This document shows, one piece after another, positions 21,166 through 31,742 of a stretch of 64,000 bases of DNA. Origin of the DNA: Leclercia adecarboxylata (lineage in GTDB: Bacteria; Pseudomonadota; Gammaproteobacteria; Enterobacterales; Enterobacteriaceae). The position numbers and the translations under genes are program-made. Below the pieces are notes generated by a model, which worked only from the letters and a program-made list of their open reading frames with translations, did no database searches and had not been told where the DNA came from. The stretch covers positions 135,230 through 199,229 of the forward strand of contig DERO01000008.1 of assembly GCA_002360945.1 (NCBI GenBank), given 5' to 3'. Within the stretch, counting starts at the first letter, position 1. Every line of letters begins with the position of its first letter.

Positions 21166-22461
21166 GTGCTGGAACGGCTGTCATGGAAAAGGCTCTGTTT
21201 TGAACTGGTACTTTGCTGTATCCCGGCCCTGATCCTCGGGGCCGTTTTCGGTTATTTACCCTGGTTTTTGCTGGCGGCCGTCACCGGACTGCTGATCTGG
21301 CACTTCTGGAATCTGCTCCGCCTCTCATGGTGGCTGTGGGTTGACAGAAGTATGACCCCACCGCCGGGAAGCGGCAGCTGGGAACCTCTGCTGTATGGCC
21401 TGCACCAGATGCAGATGCGTAATAAAAAACGCCGACGCGAGCTGGGCAGCCTGATCAAACGCTTTCGCAGCGGTGCCGAATCTCTGCCCGATGCGGTGGT
21501 GCTCACCACCGAAGAGGGGGCGATGTTCTGGTGCAACGGACTGGCGCAACAGCTGCTGGGCCTGCGCTGGCCGGACGATAATGGACAGAACATCCTCAAC
21601 CTGCTGCGCTACCCCGAGTTCGCGCAGTATCTGAAAAAACGCGATTTCACCCGCCCGCACAATCTGGTGCTCAACAACGGTCGCCATCTGGAGATCCGCG
21701 TGATGCCTTACAGCGACAAACAGTGGCTGATGGTGGCGCGCGATGTGACGCAAATGCACCAGCTGGAAGGGGCGCGGCGCAACTTCTTTGCCAACGTCAG
21801 CCACGAGTTACGCACTCCGCTGACGGTGCTGCAGGGCTATCTGGAGATGATGCAGGAGCAGACCCTTGAGGGCGCGCCGCGGGAAAAAGCGCTGCAGACC
21901 ATGCGCGAGCAGACGCAGCGCATGGAAGGGCTGGTGAAGCAGCTGCTGACCCTCTCCCGTATTGAGGCCGCGCCAACCCTGGCGCTCAATGAAACCATCG
22001 ATGTGCCGATGATGCTGCGGATGTTAGAGCGTGAGGCGCAAACCTTAAGTCAGCAGCAGCACCAGATCACCTTCGAGGTGGATAACAGCCTCAAAGTGCG
22101 CGGCAGTAACGATGAACTGCGCAGCGCTATCTCCAACCTGGTCTATAACGCGGTGAATCACACTCCGGCGGGCACCCACATTACCGTGCGCTGGCAGCAT
22201 GCGCCCACGGGAGCGGAGTTCAGCGTGGAGGATGATGGTCCCGGTATTGGCCCGGAGCACATTCCTCGCCTGACCGAGCGTTTTTATCGGGTGGATAAAG
22301 CCCGCTCCCGCCAGACGGGCGGCAGCGGTCTGGGGCTGGCTATTGTTAAGCACGCCATCAATCACCACGACAGCCGTCTCGATATCGTCAGCACGCCGGG
22401 TAAAAGCACCCGTTTCAGTTTCGTGATCCCGGAACGTTTGATTGCCAGTAACAGCGCCTGA
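21166..22461 (+). CDS. phoR: Phosphate regulon sensor kinase PhoR
   Basis: 431-residue inner-membrane histidine kinase with two N-terminal membrane helices (about residues 10-60), a PAS domain (about 95-190), the phosphoacceptor in [11 protein letters not shown], an N box ([11 protein letters not shown]) and G boxes ([16 protein letters not shown]). It lacks a large periplasmic domain, as expected, because it senses phosphate through the Pst transporter and PhoU. The start is GTG with an AGGAGTG site, matching the E. coli protein. Confidence 0.97.
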   Translation: MLERLSWKRLCFELVLCCIPALILGAVFGYLPWFLLAAVTGLLIWHFWNLLRLSWWLWVDRSMTPPPGSGSWEPLLYGLHQMQMRNKKRRRELGSLIKRFRSGAESLPDAVVLTTEEGAMFWCNGLAQQLLGLRWPDDNGQNILNLLRYPEFAQYLKKRDFTRPHNLVLNNGRHLEIRVMPYSDKQWLMVARDVTQMHQLEGARRNFFANVSHELRTPLTVLQGYLEMMQEQTLEGAPREKALQTMREQTQRMEGLVKQLLTLSRIEAAPTLALNETIDVPMMLRMLEREAQTLSQQQHQITFEVDNSLKVRGSNDELRSAISNLVYNAVNHTPAGTHITVRWQHAPTGAEFSVEDDGPGIGPEHIPRLTERFYRVDKARSRQTGGSGLGLAIVKHAINHHDSRLDIVSTPGKSTRFSFVIPERLIASNSA

Positions 22462-22487
22462 CGAGCGCCCTGTAATCAGATATTGCC

Positions 22488-22518
22488 ACAGGCCAGCGAA
22501 AGCTGGCCTGTTTGCTTT
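22488..22518 (+). terminator. Terminator of phoBR
   Basis: ACAGGCCAGC and GCTGGCCTGT form a ten-base-pair stem with a GAAA loop, followed by a T-rich tail, 26 bases after the phoR stop. Confidence 0.85.
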
Positions 22519-22870
22519 GCAGTCAACCGAAGCGCGGGTAAATTTTATACGCTTGTTGCTTTTTTGTTCGCATGATTAGCCATGGGTTTTTCTGATAATT
22601 GGTGTAATGTTTCAGGTCTTACTTTCAGGCTGGCATATTGTTCTGGTTTTGCGATCCCATATTGCCTTTAAACGTTATAAGCGTTTAAATTGCCCTCCTG
22701 ATATCGTCGGACAGACTGTATTTGCGTGGTAAATCGAAAAAATATTCCTGACCACGGCAGCAGGGAAGCATTTCCCGCTGAAATTGCACATTTTTTCCGC
22801 TGTTTTGTTCCGCATGGGATAGCGAAAAATTCAACGTTTTCAACACCACATCCACAGGCAGTAAGGTTTT
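22519..22870 (+). promoter_or_regulatory. Long brnQ upstream region with dyads
   Basis: This 352-base stretch holds no convincing gene. It contains a perfect 8+8 dyad TTTAAACG-N7-CGTTTAAA (22667-22689), which could be an operator, and a hairpin CAGC(A)GGGAA/TTCCCGCTG (22758-22780) that would lie in the brnQ leader RNA. The brnQ promoter must be in here, but its exact position is not clear. Confidence 0.4.
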
Positions 22871-24190
22871 ATGACCCATCAATTGAAATCGCGTGACATC
22901 ATCGCACTGGGCTTTATGACATTTGCGCTGTTCGTTGGCGCTGGCAACATCATCTTCCCACCTATGGTTGGCCTGCAGGCGGGTGAACACGTCTGGACCG
23001 CGGCGATCGGCTTTCTGATCACCGCCGTTGGCCTGCCGGTACTGACCGTCGTGGCGCTGGCGAAAGTGGGCGGCGGCGTTGACAGCCTCAGCGCGCCTAT
23101 TGGTAAAGTGGCCGGGGTCATGCTGGCCGTGGTCTGCTATCTGGCGATTGGTCCACTGTTCGCCACGCCGCGTACCGCGACCGTCTCCTTCGAAGTGGGG
23201 ATTGCCCCGCTGACCGGCGATGGCCCGCTGCCACTGTTTATCTATAGCCTGGTCTACTTCGCTATCGTGATCCTGGTGTCGCTCTATCCGGGCAAACTGC
23301 TGGATACCGTGGGCAACTTCCTGGCACCGATGAAAATTCTGGCCCTGCTGGTGCTGGCGGTTGCGGCGATTATCTGGCCGGCTGGCCCATTAAGCTCCGC
23401 GACCGAAGCCTATCAGAATGCCGCTTTCTCTAACGGTTTCGTGAACGGCTACCTGACCATGGATACGCTGGGTGCAATGGCGTTCGGTATCGTGATCGTT
23501 AACGCCGCGCGTTCCCGTGGCGTGACCGAAGCGCGTCTGCTGACCCGCTACACCGTCTGGGCTGGCCTGATGGCGGGTGCGGGTCTGGCGCTGCTCTATC
23601 TGGCGCTGTTCCGTCTGGGTTCCGACAGCAGCGTGCTGGTTGACCAGGGCGCGAACGGGGCGGCGATCCTGCATGCCTACGTTCAGCACACCTTTGGCGG
23701 CGCGGGCAGCATGATGCTGGCAATCCTGATCTTCCTGGCCTGTCTGGTGACGGCGGTTGGCCTGACCTGTGCCTGTGCGGAGTTCTTTGCTCAGTACGTT
23801 CCGCTCTCTTATCGTACGCTGGTATTTATCCTCGGCGGCTTCTCGATGGCGGTGTCGAACCTGGGTCTGAGCCACCTGATTCAGGTCTCTATTCCGGTGC
23901 TGACCACCATCTACCCGCCGTGCATCGTGCTGGTGGTGTTGAGCTTCACCCGCGGCTGGTGGAATAATTCCACACGAATTATCGCTCCGGCCATGTTTAT
24001 CAGTCTGCTTTTTGGTATGCTTGACGGCATTAAGGCATCGGCAATCAGCGCCATGCTGCCCGCCTGGACACAGCGTCTGCCGCTGTCTGAACAGGGTCTG
24101 GCGTGGCTGATGCCTACCGTTGTTGCACTGGTACTGGCTATTATCTGGGATCGTGCTGCAGGGCGTCAGGTTACATCGAACGCGCACTAA
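22871..24190 (+). CDS. brnQ: Branched-chain amino acid transporter BrnQ
   Basis: 439-residue LIVCS-family carrier with about twelve membrane helices that brings leucine, isoleucine and valine into the cell with a cation. Recognised from the N-terminus ([31 protein letters not shown]) and the first-helix GAGN motif. Length matches E. coli BrnQ. It stands alone behind a long leader and ends in a strong terminator. Confidence 0.97.
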   Translation: MTHQLKSRDIIALGFMTFALFVGAGNIIFPPMVGLQAGEHVWTAAIGFLITAVGLPVLTVVALAKVGGGVDSLSAPIGKVAGVMLAVVCYLAIGPLFATPRTATVSFEVGIAPLTGDGPLPLFIYSLVYFAIVILVSLYPGKLLDTVGNFLAPMKILALLVLAVAAIIWPAGPLSSATEAYQNAAFSNGFVNGYLTMDTLGAMAFGIVIVNAARSRGVTEARLLTRYTVWAGLMAGAGLALLYLALFRLGSDSSVLVDQGANGAAILHAYVQHTFGGAGSMMLAILIFLACLVTAVGLTCACAEFFAQYVPLSYRTLVFILGGFSMAVSNLGLSHLIQVSIPVLTTIYPPCIVLVVLSFTRGWWNNSTRIIAPAMFISLLFGMLDGIKASAISAMLPAWTQRLPLSEQGLAWLMPTVVALVLAIIWDRAAGRQVTSNAH

Positions 24191-24206
24191 TCAACGGCTG
24201 AATGTT

Positions 24207-24238
24207 AAACCACGGGGCGTAATGCCCCGTGGTTTTTT
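24207..24238 (+). terminator. Terminator of brnQ
   Basis: ACCACGGGGC and GCCCCGTGGT form a stem followed by a run of T residues, 17 bases after the brnQ stop. Confidence 0.9.
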
Positions 24239-24269
24239 GTTTTTTTTAGTCTGAATGGCATGACAACAA

Positions 24270-25643
24270 ATGGAAAGCACTAACAAACTCAAGCGTGGAT
24301 TGAGCGCCCGCCACATCCGCTTTATGGCGCTGGGTTCTGCGATCGGCACCGGTCTTTTTTATGGCTCGGCAGATGCCATCAAAATGGCCGGTCCCAGCGT
24401 TCTGCTGGCATATCTTATCGGCGGTGTTGCCGCCTACATCATCATGCGTGCGCTGGGGGAGATGTCCGTTCATAACCCGTCGGCCAGTTCCTTCTCCCGC
24501 TATGCTCAGGAAAACTTAGGCCCGCTCGCCGGGTATATCACCGGCTGGACCTACTGCTTCGAAATCCTGATCGTGGCGATTGCCGACGTGACGGCCTTCG
24601 GCATCTATATGGGCGTCTGGTTCCCGACGGTGCCGCACTGGGTCTGGGTCCTCAGCGTGGTGCTGATCATCTGTGCCATCAACCTGATGAGCGTGAAGGT
24701 GTTTGGCGAGCTGGAGTTCTGGTTCTCCTTCTTTAAAGTCGCCACCATCATCATCATGATTGCCGCCGGTATTGGCATCATCATCTGGGGGATTGGCAAC
24801 GGCGGACAAGCGACCGGGATCCACAATCTGTGGAGCAACGGCGGCTTCTTCAGCAACGGCTGGATCGGCATGGTGATGTCGCTGCAGATGGTGATGTTCG
24901 CCTACGGTGGGATCGAAATCATCGGCATCACCGCCGGTGAAGCGAAAGATCCTGAGAAGTCTATCCCGCGCGCCATCAACTCGGTGCCGATGCGTATTCT
25001 GGTCTTCTACGTGGGGACGCTGTTTGTGATCATGTCCATCTACCCGTGGAACCAGGTCGGCACCAACGGCAGCCCGTTCGTACTCACCTTCCAGCATCTG
25101 GGGATCACCTTTGCCGCCAGCATCCTTAACTTTGTGGTGCTGACCGCGTCGCTCTCCGCTATTAACGCCGACGTTTTCGGCGTGGGGCGTATGCTGCACG
25201 GCATGGCAGAGCAGGGCAGCGCGCCTAAGGCCTTCGCCAAAACCTCCAGCCGCGGCACGCCGTGGGTGACGGTGCTGGTGATGACCGTGGCGCTGCTGCT
25301 GTCGGTCTATCTGAACTACATCATGCCGGAGAACGTCTTCCTGGTGATTGCCTCGCTGGCGACCTTCGCCACCGTCTGGGTGTGGATCATGATCCTGATG
25401 TCGCAGATTGGCTTCCGTCGTCGTCTGTCGCCTGAAGAGGTAAAAGCGCTGAAGTTTAAAGTGCCGGGCGGCGTGGCAAGTACCGTTGGTGGCCTGATCT
25501 TCCTGGTCTTTATTATCGGCCTGATTGGTTACCACCCGGAAACCCGCATCTCGCTGTATGTTGGCTTCGCGTGGATTGCCCTGCTGCTGGTGGGCTGGGT
25601 GTTTAAACGCCGTCGCGAGCGCCAGTTAGCGGAAGTGCAGTAA
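24270..25643 (+). CDS. proY: Proline-specific permease ProY
   Basis: 457-residue amino acid-polyamine-organocation transporter with twelve membrane helices. It shows the family's [13 protein letters not shown] first-helix block and the [15 protein letters not shown] segment. It is nearly the same as E. coli ProY, annotated as a proline permease that is cryptic under ordinary conditions in Salmonella; histidine uptake has also been proposed for some relatives. It lies between brnQ and malZ as in E. coli. Confidence 0.95.
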   Translation: MESTNKLKRGLSARHIRFMALGSAIGTGLFYGSADAIKMAGPSVLLAYLIGGVAAYIIMRALGEMSVHNPSASSFSRYAQENLGPLAGYITGWTYCFEILIVAIADVTAFGIYMGVWFPTVPHWVWVLSVVLIICAINLMSVKVFGELEFWFSFFKVATIIIMIAAGIGIIIWGIGNGGQATGIHNLWSNGGFFSNGWIGMVMSLQMVMFAYGGIEIIGITAGEAKDPEKSIPRAINSVPMRILVFYVGTLFVIMSIYPWNQVGTNGSPFVLTFQHLGITFAASILNFVVLTASLSAINADVFGVGRMLHGMAEQGSAPKAFAKTSSRGTPWVTVLVMTVALLLSVYLNYIMPENVFLVIASLATFATVWVWIMILMSQIGFRRRLSPEEVKALKFKVPGGVASTVGGLIFLVFIIGLIGYHPETRISLYVGFAWIALLLVGWVFKRRRERQLAEVQ

Positions 25644-25648
25644 TCAGA

Positions 25649-25675
25649 ATGCCCGGCAAACGCCGGGCATTTTTC
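25649..25675 (+). terminator. Terminator of proY
   Basis: AATGCCCGGC and GCCGGGCATT form a stem with a short loop and T-tract, immediately after the proY stop. Confidence 0.9.
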
Positions 25676-25696
25676 TCCTCCCCCTTCCTCCTCCCC
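25675..25696 (-). promoter_or_regulatory. Two inverted MalT-like boxes before malZ
   Basis: On the minus strand GGGGAGGAGG (25687-25696) is a perfect MalT box (GGGGA(T/G)GAGG) and GGGGAGGAGA (25675-25684) matches nine of ten, in tandem with two bases between. They lie about 80-100 bases before the malZ start. malZ is MalT-activated in E. coli. The polypyrimidine nature of the region makes chance matches easier. Confidence 0.5.
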
Positions 25697-25774
25697 CAAT
25701 AAACCTCTTCGTGAGGAGTGAACATCAACTACCCTGTGGCAAGGTGACCTCATTTCTGGGATAGGGGATAAGTG

Positions 25775-27592
25775 ATGTTGAATGCATGGCACCTGCCGGT
25801 TGCCCCATTTGTTAAGCAAAACAACGATAAACTCGTCATTACGCTGTGGCTGACGGGTGAGCACCTGCCTGAGCGGGTGACGATGCGCGCTGAAGTCGAT
25901 AATGAAGAGACCTCGCTGCCAATGCACAAGCTGCGTAGCCAGCCGCAGCCCGGCGTCACCGCCTGGCGGGCGACCATCGACACCACGAAAGGGCAGCCGC
26001 GGCACCGCTACAGCTTTAAGATGCTCTGGCATAACCGTCAGCTGTGGTTCACCCCACAGGGGTTCAGCCGTTTTCCTCCTGCCCGGCTGGAGCAGTTCGC
26101 CGTGGATTACCCGGATGCCGGGCCAGAGTGGGTGGTCGAGCAGGTCTTTTATCAGATCTTCCCGGACCGCTTCGCCCGCAGCCAGCAGCGCGATCCGCAG
26201 CGGGACAAAACCTACTATCACCATGCCGCCGGTCACGAGACGATCTTCCATCAATGGGATGAACCTGTTACCGCTCAGGCGGGGGGCTCAACCTTTTATG
26301 GCGGCGATCTCGACGGCATCAGCGAGAAGCTGCCGTACCTGAAAAAACTCGGCGTTACGGCCCTGTACCTCAACCCGGTATTTGTCGCCCCCAGCGTGCA
26401 CAAGTATGACACCGAAGATTACCGCCACGTGGACGAGCAGTTTGGTGGCGACGAGGCCTTGCTGCGCCTGCGGGAGAATACCCACCGGGAAGGGATGCGC
26501 CTGATCCTCGACGGCGTGTTTAACCACAGCGGCGATTCCCACGCCTGGTTTGATCGGCACAACCGCGGCACGGGCGGGGCCTGCCATAACCCGGATTCGA
26601 CCCAACGGGACTGGTACAGCTTTGACGACGAAGGCCGCGCCCTCGACTGGCTGGGCTACGCCAGCCTGCCGAAGCTGGATTATCAGTCCCCGACGCTGGT
26701 AGACGAGATCTACGGCGGCGAGGACAGTATCGTCCGCCACTGGCTGAAAGCGCCGTGGAATATGGACGGCTGGCGGCTGGATGTGGTGCATATGCTTGGC
26801 GAAGACGGCGGGGCGCGCAACAACCTGCAGCACGTGGCCGGGATCACCCGTTCCGCGAAGCAGGCCCGGCCCGATGCCTTCGTCTTTGGCGAACACTTTG
26901 GTGACGCCCGCCAGTGGCTGCAGGCCGACGCGGAAGATTCGGCGATGAACTACCGGGGCTTCACCTTCCCGCTGTGGGGCTTCCTCGCTAATACCGATAT
27001 CTCCTACGATCCGCAGCACATCGACGCTGAAACCTGCATGAAATGGATGGATAACTACCGCGCCAGCCTCTCGCATCAGCAGCAGCTTCGCATGTTCAAC
27101 CAGCTCGACAGCCATGACACCGCCCGCTTTAAGTCGCTGCTCGGCAAAGACGTCGCACGTCTGCCGCTGGCGGTCACCTGGCTCTTTACCTGGCCTGGGG
27201 TACCGTGCATTTACTACGGGGACGAGGTGGGGCTGGACGGCAATAACGATCCGTTCTGCCGTAAGACCTTCCCGTGGGAGACCGAAAGGCAGGATCCGGC
27301 GCTGTTCAGGCTCTATCAGCGGCTGATTAAACTGCGCAAGCAGAGCCAGGCGCTGCGCTACGGTGGCTGTCAGGTGGTCTACGCCCATGACAACGTGGTG
27401 GTGTTTATGCGCGTCTACAACCAGCAGCGGGTGCTGGTAGCCATTAACCGGGGCGAAGCCTGTGAGGTGGTGATCGACCATTCGCCGCTGCTGAACGTCA
27501 AACAGTGGCAGTTGAAAGAGGGGAAAGGGGTGGCGCAGGAGGGCGTGCTGTCGTTACCGGCGATTTCGGCCTCGGTATGGTTCGGCAATTAA
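25775..27592 (+). CDS. malZ: Maltodextrin glucosidase
   Basis: 605-residue GH13 enzyme that removes glucose from the reducing end of maltotriose and longer maltodextrins in the cytosol. Family motifs appear in order: [18 protein letters not shown] with the nucleophile Asp, VFGEHFGD with the acid Glu, and [10 protein letters not shown]. An N-terminal beta domain (about 1-120) precedes the barrel. ATG at 25775 is chosen over the overlapping GTG at 25772 because it gives the E. coli N-terminus MLNAWHLP. Confidence 0.96.
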   Translation: MLNAWHLPVAPFVKQNNDKLVITLWLTGEHLPERVTMRAEVDNEETSLPMHKLRSQPQPGVTAWRATIDTTKGQPRHRYSFKMLWHNRQLWFTPQGFSRFPPARLEQFAVDYPDAGPEWVVEQVFYQIFPDRFARSQQRDPQRDKTYYHHAAGHETIFHQWDEPVTAQAGGSTFYGGDLDGISEKLPYLKKLGVTALYLNPVFVAPSVHKYDTEDYRHVDEQFGGDEALLRLRENTHREGMRLILDGVFNHSGDSHAWFDRHNRGTGGACHNPDSTQRDWYSFDDEGRALDWLGYASLPKLDYQSPTLVDEIYGGEDSIVRHWLKAPWNMDGWRLDVVHMLGEDGGARNNLQHVAGITRSAKQARPDAFVFGEHFGDARQWLQADAEDSAMNYRGFTFPLWGFLANTDISYDPQHIDAETCMKWMDNYRASLSHQQQLRMFNQLDSHDTARFKSLLGKDVARLPLAVTWLFTWPGVPCIYYGDEVGLDGNNDPFCRKTFPWETERQDPALFRLYQRLIKLRKQSQALRYGGCQVVYAHDNVVVFMRVYNQQRVLVAINRGEACEVVIDHSPLLNVKQWQLKEGKGVAQEGVLSLPAISASVWFGN

Positions 27593-27602
27593 TCCTTTGC
27601 AT

Positions 27603-27636
27603 TGCCGGGCGGCACTGCGTTAGCCCGGCCTACAAA
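27603..27636. repeat. REP-like palindrome after malZ
   Basis: A single GCCGGGCGGC...TAGCCCGGCCTACAAA unit typical of enterobacterial repetitive extragenic palindromes, located ten bases after the malZ stop. Related paired units occur at 41375-41449 and 47169-47243. Confidence 0.8.
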
Positions 27637-27662
27637 GGCGGTTTCGCTTAAACCGCATCCAT

Positions 27663-27690
27663 AAAAAAGGCCCGCATCTGCGGGCCTTTT
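27663..27690. terminator. Bidirectional terminator between malZ and tsaA-like gene
   Basis: AAAAGGCCCGC and GCGGGCCTTTT arms form a stem flanked by A and T runs, so it can end transcription of malZ and of the convergent peroxiredoxin gene. Confidence 0.9.
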
Positions 27691-27705
27691 CGTAAACCGT
27701 GCCGA

Positions 27706-28308
27706 TTACAGGCTGGATACGTTCTCGGTCAGGTATTTAGCAACGCCTGCTGGAGAAGCGGCCATACCTTCTTTACCTTTTTCCCACTGAGCCGGGCACA
27801 CTTCACCGTGCTCTTCGTGGAACTGCAGCGCGTCAACCATACGCAGCATTTCGTCGATGTTACGACCCAGTGGCAGATCGTTCACCACCTGGTGACGCAC
27901 GATACCGTTAGCGTCGATCAGGAAGGAGCCGCGCAGGGCAACGCCCGCGTCCGGATGCTCGATACCGTAAGCCTGCTGGATTTCGCGTTTGATGTCCGCA
28001 ACCATCGCGTATTTCACTTGACCGATGCCGCCGTTGTCGACAGGGGTGTTACGCCATGCGTTGTGTACAAACTCAGAGTCAAAGGAGACGCCAACCACTT
28101 CCACGCCACGCTTCTGGAATTCTTCGTAACGCTTGTCGAACGCGATCAGTTCAGACGGGCAAACGAAGGTGAAGTCCATTGGCCAGAAGAACAGAACGGT
28201 AGCTTTACCGTTGGTGTGCTGTTTGAAGTTGAAGTTTTCAACGATTTCACCGTTGCCCAGAACTGCTGCAGCTGTAAAATCCGGAGCCGGACGAGTTACC
28301 AGAACCAT
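27706..28308 (-). CDS. tsaA: Typical 2-Cys peroxiredoxin (TsaA-like)
   Basis: 200-residue thiol peroxidase of the AhpC/TSA family that reduces hydrogen peroxide and organic peroxides. The peroxidatic cysteine is Cys50 in FTFVCPSE and the resolving cysteine lies in GEVCPAQW near the C-terminus, the typical two-cysteine layout. It is separate from ahpC and is missing from this place in E. coli, while Salmonella has tsaA between malZ and acpH. The gene has its own promoter and terminator, so it is a single-gene unit. The reductant (AhpF or thioredoxin) cannot be told from sequence. Confidence 0.93.
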   Translation of the reverse strand: MVLVTRPAPDFTAAAVLGNGEIVENFNFKQHTNGKATVLFFWPMDFTFVCPSELIAFDKRYEEFQKRGVEVVGVSFDSEFVHNAWRNTPVDNGGIGQVKYAMVADIKREIQQAYGIEHPDAGVALRGSFLIDANGIVRHQVVNDLPLGRNIDEMLRMVDALQFHEEHGEVCPAQWEKGKEGMAASPAGVAKYLTENVSSL

Positions 28309-28355
28309 ATGATTCTCCTGTAGATACTAAGGTTATTTGGAACGCAACGCGGGCC

Positions 28356-28384
28356 AGTATAGAGAGTGTTTGCCCTAAAGACAA
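28356..28384 (-). promoter_or_regulatory. Sigma-70 promoter of the tsaA-like gene
   Basis: On the minus strand TTGTCT (28379-28384) and TATACT (28356-28361) are separated by 17 bases. Upstream, ATAG-N7-CTGG (about 28408-28422) partly resembles an OxyR half-site, but the full four-part OxyR pattern is not present. Confidence 0.6.
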
Positions 28385-28435
28385 AGAGGCGCTGACAATC
28401 GTTAACCCAGCTTTTACCTATCAATCACATCACTC

Positions 28436-29017
28436 TTAAAGCTGCTGAGATTTCGCCTGCTCCATCATCCGCGGATAGAACTGCCAGAAGCGGGTCTCCA
28501 GCGCGTCGTAATGGGTATCGAGATCCTGCCAGGAGTCGCGCAGGGCATCGAGACGCGGGCGGCGGCTGGCCATTCCGTTAAGCACCCGCTGGATGAAATC
28601 CATCTCGCTGTAGCGCTCGAGCCAGCGCTCTGACCACAGGTAGTTATTCAGATTCACAAAGCGCGGCGGCGACTCCGGAAGGATGATCGCCACCTGGGCG
28701 CGGGCATAGCGCACGAACGCCGGCAGAGGCATCTCCGGGGAGAGCTGTTCCCAGTGGCGGGAGACAAAGTGATCCCACATCACATCCAGCGTAATGGGGG
28801 CGACCCGGCGGGTTTCCGGGCGGAACCAGGCCTTGGCTTCCTGCACTTCGGGCAGATTGTCGGTCATGACGTCGATCCGGCGGTGCATGAAAATGCCTTC
28901 TACCACATCGGCGGGGTAATCCTCGGCGGGGTTGCCGCGCACAAAATCGGCCAGCAAATTGCCGGAAAGGGAGCTGTCAGCGAGGTGGGCGAGGTGCAGG
29001 TGAGCGAGAAAATTCAT
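28436..29017 (-). CDS. acpH: ACP phosphodiesterase
   Basis: 193-residue HD-like enzyme (YajB) that hydrolyses the 4'-phosphopantetheine arm from acyl carrier protein, giving apo-ACP. Recognised by [29 protein letters not shown] N-terminus and the [10 protein letters not shown] and DHFVSRHW blocks. It is divergent from queA with a 91-base gap, as in E. coli. Confidence 0.95.
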   Translation of the reverse strand: MNFLAHLHLAHLADSSLSGNLLADFVRGNPAEDYPADVVEGIFMHRRIDVMTDNLPEVQEAKAWFRPETRRVAPITLDVMWDHFVSRHWEQLSPEMPLPAFVRYARAQVAIILPESPPRFVNLNNYLWSERWLERYSEMDFIQRVLNGMASRRPRLDALRDSWQDLDTHYDALETRFWQFYPRMMEQAKSQQL

Positions 29018-29108
29018 GCGATTCGTTATCCGGAGTCGGCTAGTTGTTGCAGCAAAGAGGTGTGAGCACTAGACTAAGCCGCCTGTTTTTAAGTCACGAG
29101 TATATGCC

Positions 29109-30179
29109 ATGCGCGTCGCCGATTTCTCCTTTGAATTACCCGAGTCCCTGATTGCCCACTATCCCATGCCTGAGCGCAGTAGCTGCCGCTTATTGTCGCT
29201 GGATGGGCCGACGGGGGCGCTGACGCACGGTACTTTCACCGATCTGCTCGACAAGCTCAACCCGGGCGACCTGCTGGTGTTCAACAACACCCGCGTGATC
29301 CCGGCCCGTCTGTTTGGCCGCAAAGCCAGCGGCGGCAAGATCGAAGTGCTGGTCGAAAGAATGCTCGATGATAAACGTATTCTGGCACATATTCGCGCCT
29401 CCAAGGCGCCAAAGCCGGGCGCGGAGCTGCTGCTGGGCGATGACGAAAGCATTAACGCCACCATGGTGGCGCGCCACGACGCGCTGTTTGAAGTCGAGTT
29501 TAACGACGAGCGCACGGTGCTGGATATTCTGAACGCCATCGGCCATATGCCGCTGCCGCCGTACATTGAGCGTCCGGACGAAGAGGCCGACCGCGAGCTG
29601 TATCAGACCGTCTACAGCCAGAAGCCTGGCGCGGTCGCCGCGCCGACGGCGGGTCTGCACTTTGATGAACCTTTGCTGGAAAAACTGCGCGCAAAAGGCA
29701 TTGAGATGGCCTTTGTAACCCTGCACGTCGGCGCGGGTACCTTCCAGCCGGTGCGTGTCGACAGCATTGAAGATCACATCATGCACTCCGAGTACGCCGA
29801 AGTGCCGCAGGAGGTTGTGGATGCGGTTCTGGCGGCGAAAGACCGTGGCAGCCGCGTCATTGCCGTCGGTACCACCTCGGTGCGCTCGCTGGAAAGCGCC
29901 GCGCAGGCCGCCAAAAACGCTCTCATTGAGCCGTTCTTTGGCGATACGCAGATCTTCATCTACCCGGGCTACCAGTACAAAGTGATTGATGCCCTGGTGA
30001 CCAACTTCCACCTGCCGGAGTCCACCTTAATCATGCTGGTGTCGGCATTTGCCGGTTATCAAAACACCATGAATGCCTACAAGACTGCGGTAGAACAAAA
30101 ATATCGGTTTTTTAGCTACGGTGACGCGATGTTTATCACGTACAATCCGCAGGCTTTGAATGAGCGTGTCGGGGAATAA
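29109..30179 (+). CDS. queA: tRNA preQ1(34) S-adenosylmethionine ribosyltransferase-isomerase
   Basis: Moves the ribosyl part of S-adenosylmethionine onto preQ1 in position 34 of tRNA, making epoxyqueuosine. The 356-residue protein shows family blocks [30 protein letters not shown] and [12 protein letters not shown]. It is followed after 55 bases by tgt, the previous enzyme in the queuosine pathway, and then yajC-secDF, the same operon order as E. coli. Confidence 0.97.
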   Translation: MRVADFSFELPESLIAHYPMPERSSCRLLSLDGPTGALTHGTFTDLLDKLNPGDLLVFNNTRVIPARLFGRKASGGKIEVLVERMLDDKRILAHIRASKAPKPGAELLLGDDESINATMVARHDALFEVEFNDERTVLDILNAIGHMPLPPYIERPDEEADRELYQTVYSQKPGAVAAPTAGLHFDEPLLEKLRAKGIEMAFVTLHVGAGTFQPVRVDSIEDHIMHSEYAEVPQEVVDAVLAAKDRGSRVIAVGTTSVRSLESAAQAAKNALIEPFFGDTQIFIYPGYQYKVIDALVTNFHLPESTLIMLVSAFAGYQNTMNAYKTAVEQKYRFFSYGDAMFITYNPQALNERVGE

Positions 30180-30198
30180 GTCCGCGGCACCAGAATAA

Positions 30199-31362
<1,164 letters not shown>

Positions 31363-31384
31363 TTTATTTAATGAGGGAATTTTA

Positions 31385-31717
31385 ATGAGCTTTTTTATTT
31401 CTGATGCGGTAGCGGCAACAGGTGCACCGGCGCAGGGCAGCCCGATGTCTCTGATTCTGATGCTGGTGGTGTTCGGTCTGATCTTCTATTTCATGATCCT
31501 GCGTCCACAGCAGAAGCGCACCAAAGAGCACAAAAAGCTGATGGACTCCATCGCGAAAGGCGATGAAGTGCTGACTAACGGTGGTCTGGTAGGTCGTGTG
31601 AGCAAAGTTGCAGATAACGGCTACATCGTTATCGCGCTGAACGATACCACTGAAGTAGTGATCAAACGTGACTTCGTCGCTGCCGTTCTGCCGAAAGGCA
31701 CCATGAAAGCGCTGTAA
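31385..31717 (+). CDS. yajC: Sec translocon accessory subunit YajC
   Basis: 110-residue single-span inner-membrane protein that joins SecDF and YidC. The membrane helix (about residues 19-38) is followed by MILRPQQKRTKEHKK and a cytosolic domain, almost identical to E. coli YajC. The start at 31385 follows a TGAGGGAA site; an ORF extension upstream overlaps tgt and is not used. Confidence 0.97.
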   Translation: MSFFISDAVAATGAPAQGSPMSLILMLVVFGLIFYFMILRPQQKRTKEHKKLMDSIAKGDEVLTNGGLVGRVSKVADNGYIVIALNDTTEVVIKRDFVAAVLPKGTMKAL

Positions 31718-31742
31718 TTAACTTTTCCCAAAGGGAACTGCC

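Noticed and set aside
24516..25535. 339-codon frame opposite proY
   Set aside because: Composition is low-complexity His/Asp/Gln-rich, as expected from antisense of membrane-protein codons; no start signals.
28400..28427. Full OxyR site before the tsaA-like gene
   Set aside because: Only one ATAG-like half-site with seven-base spacing is visible; the remaining quarters do not match.
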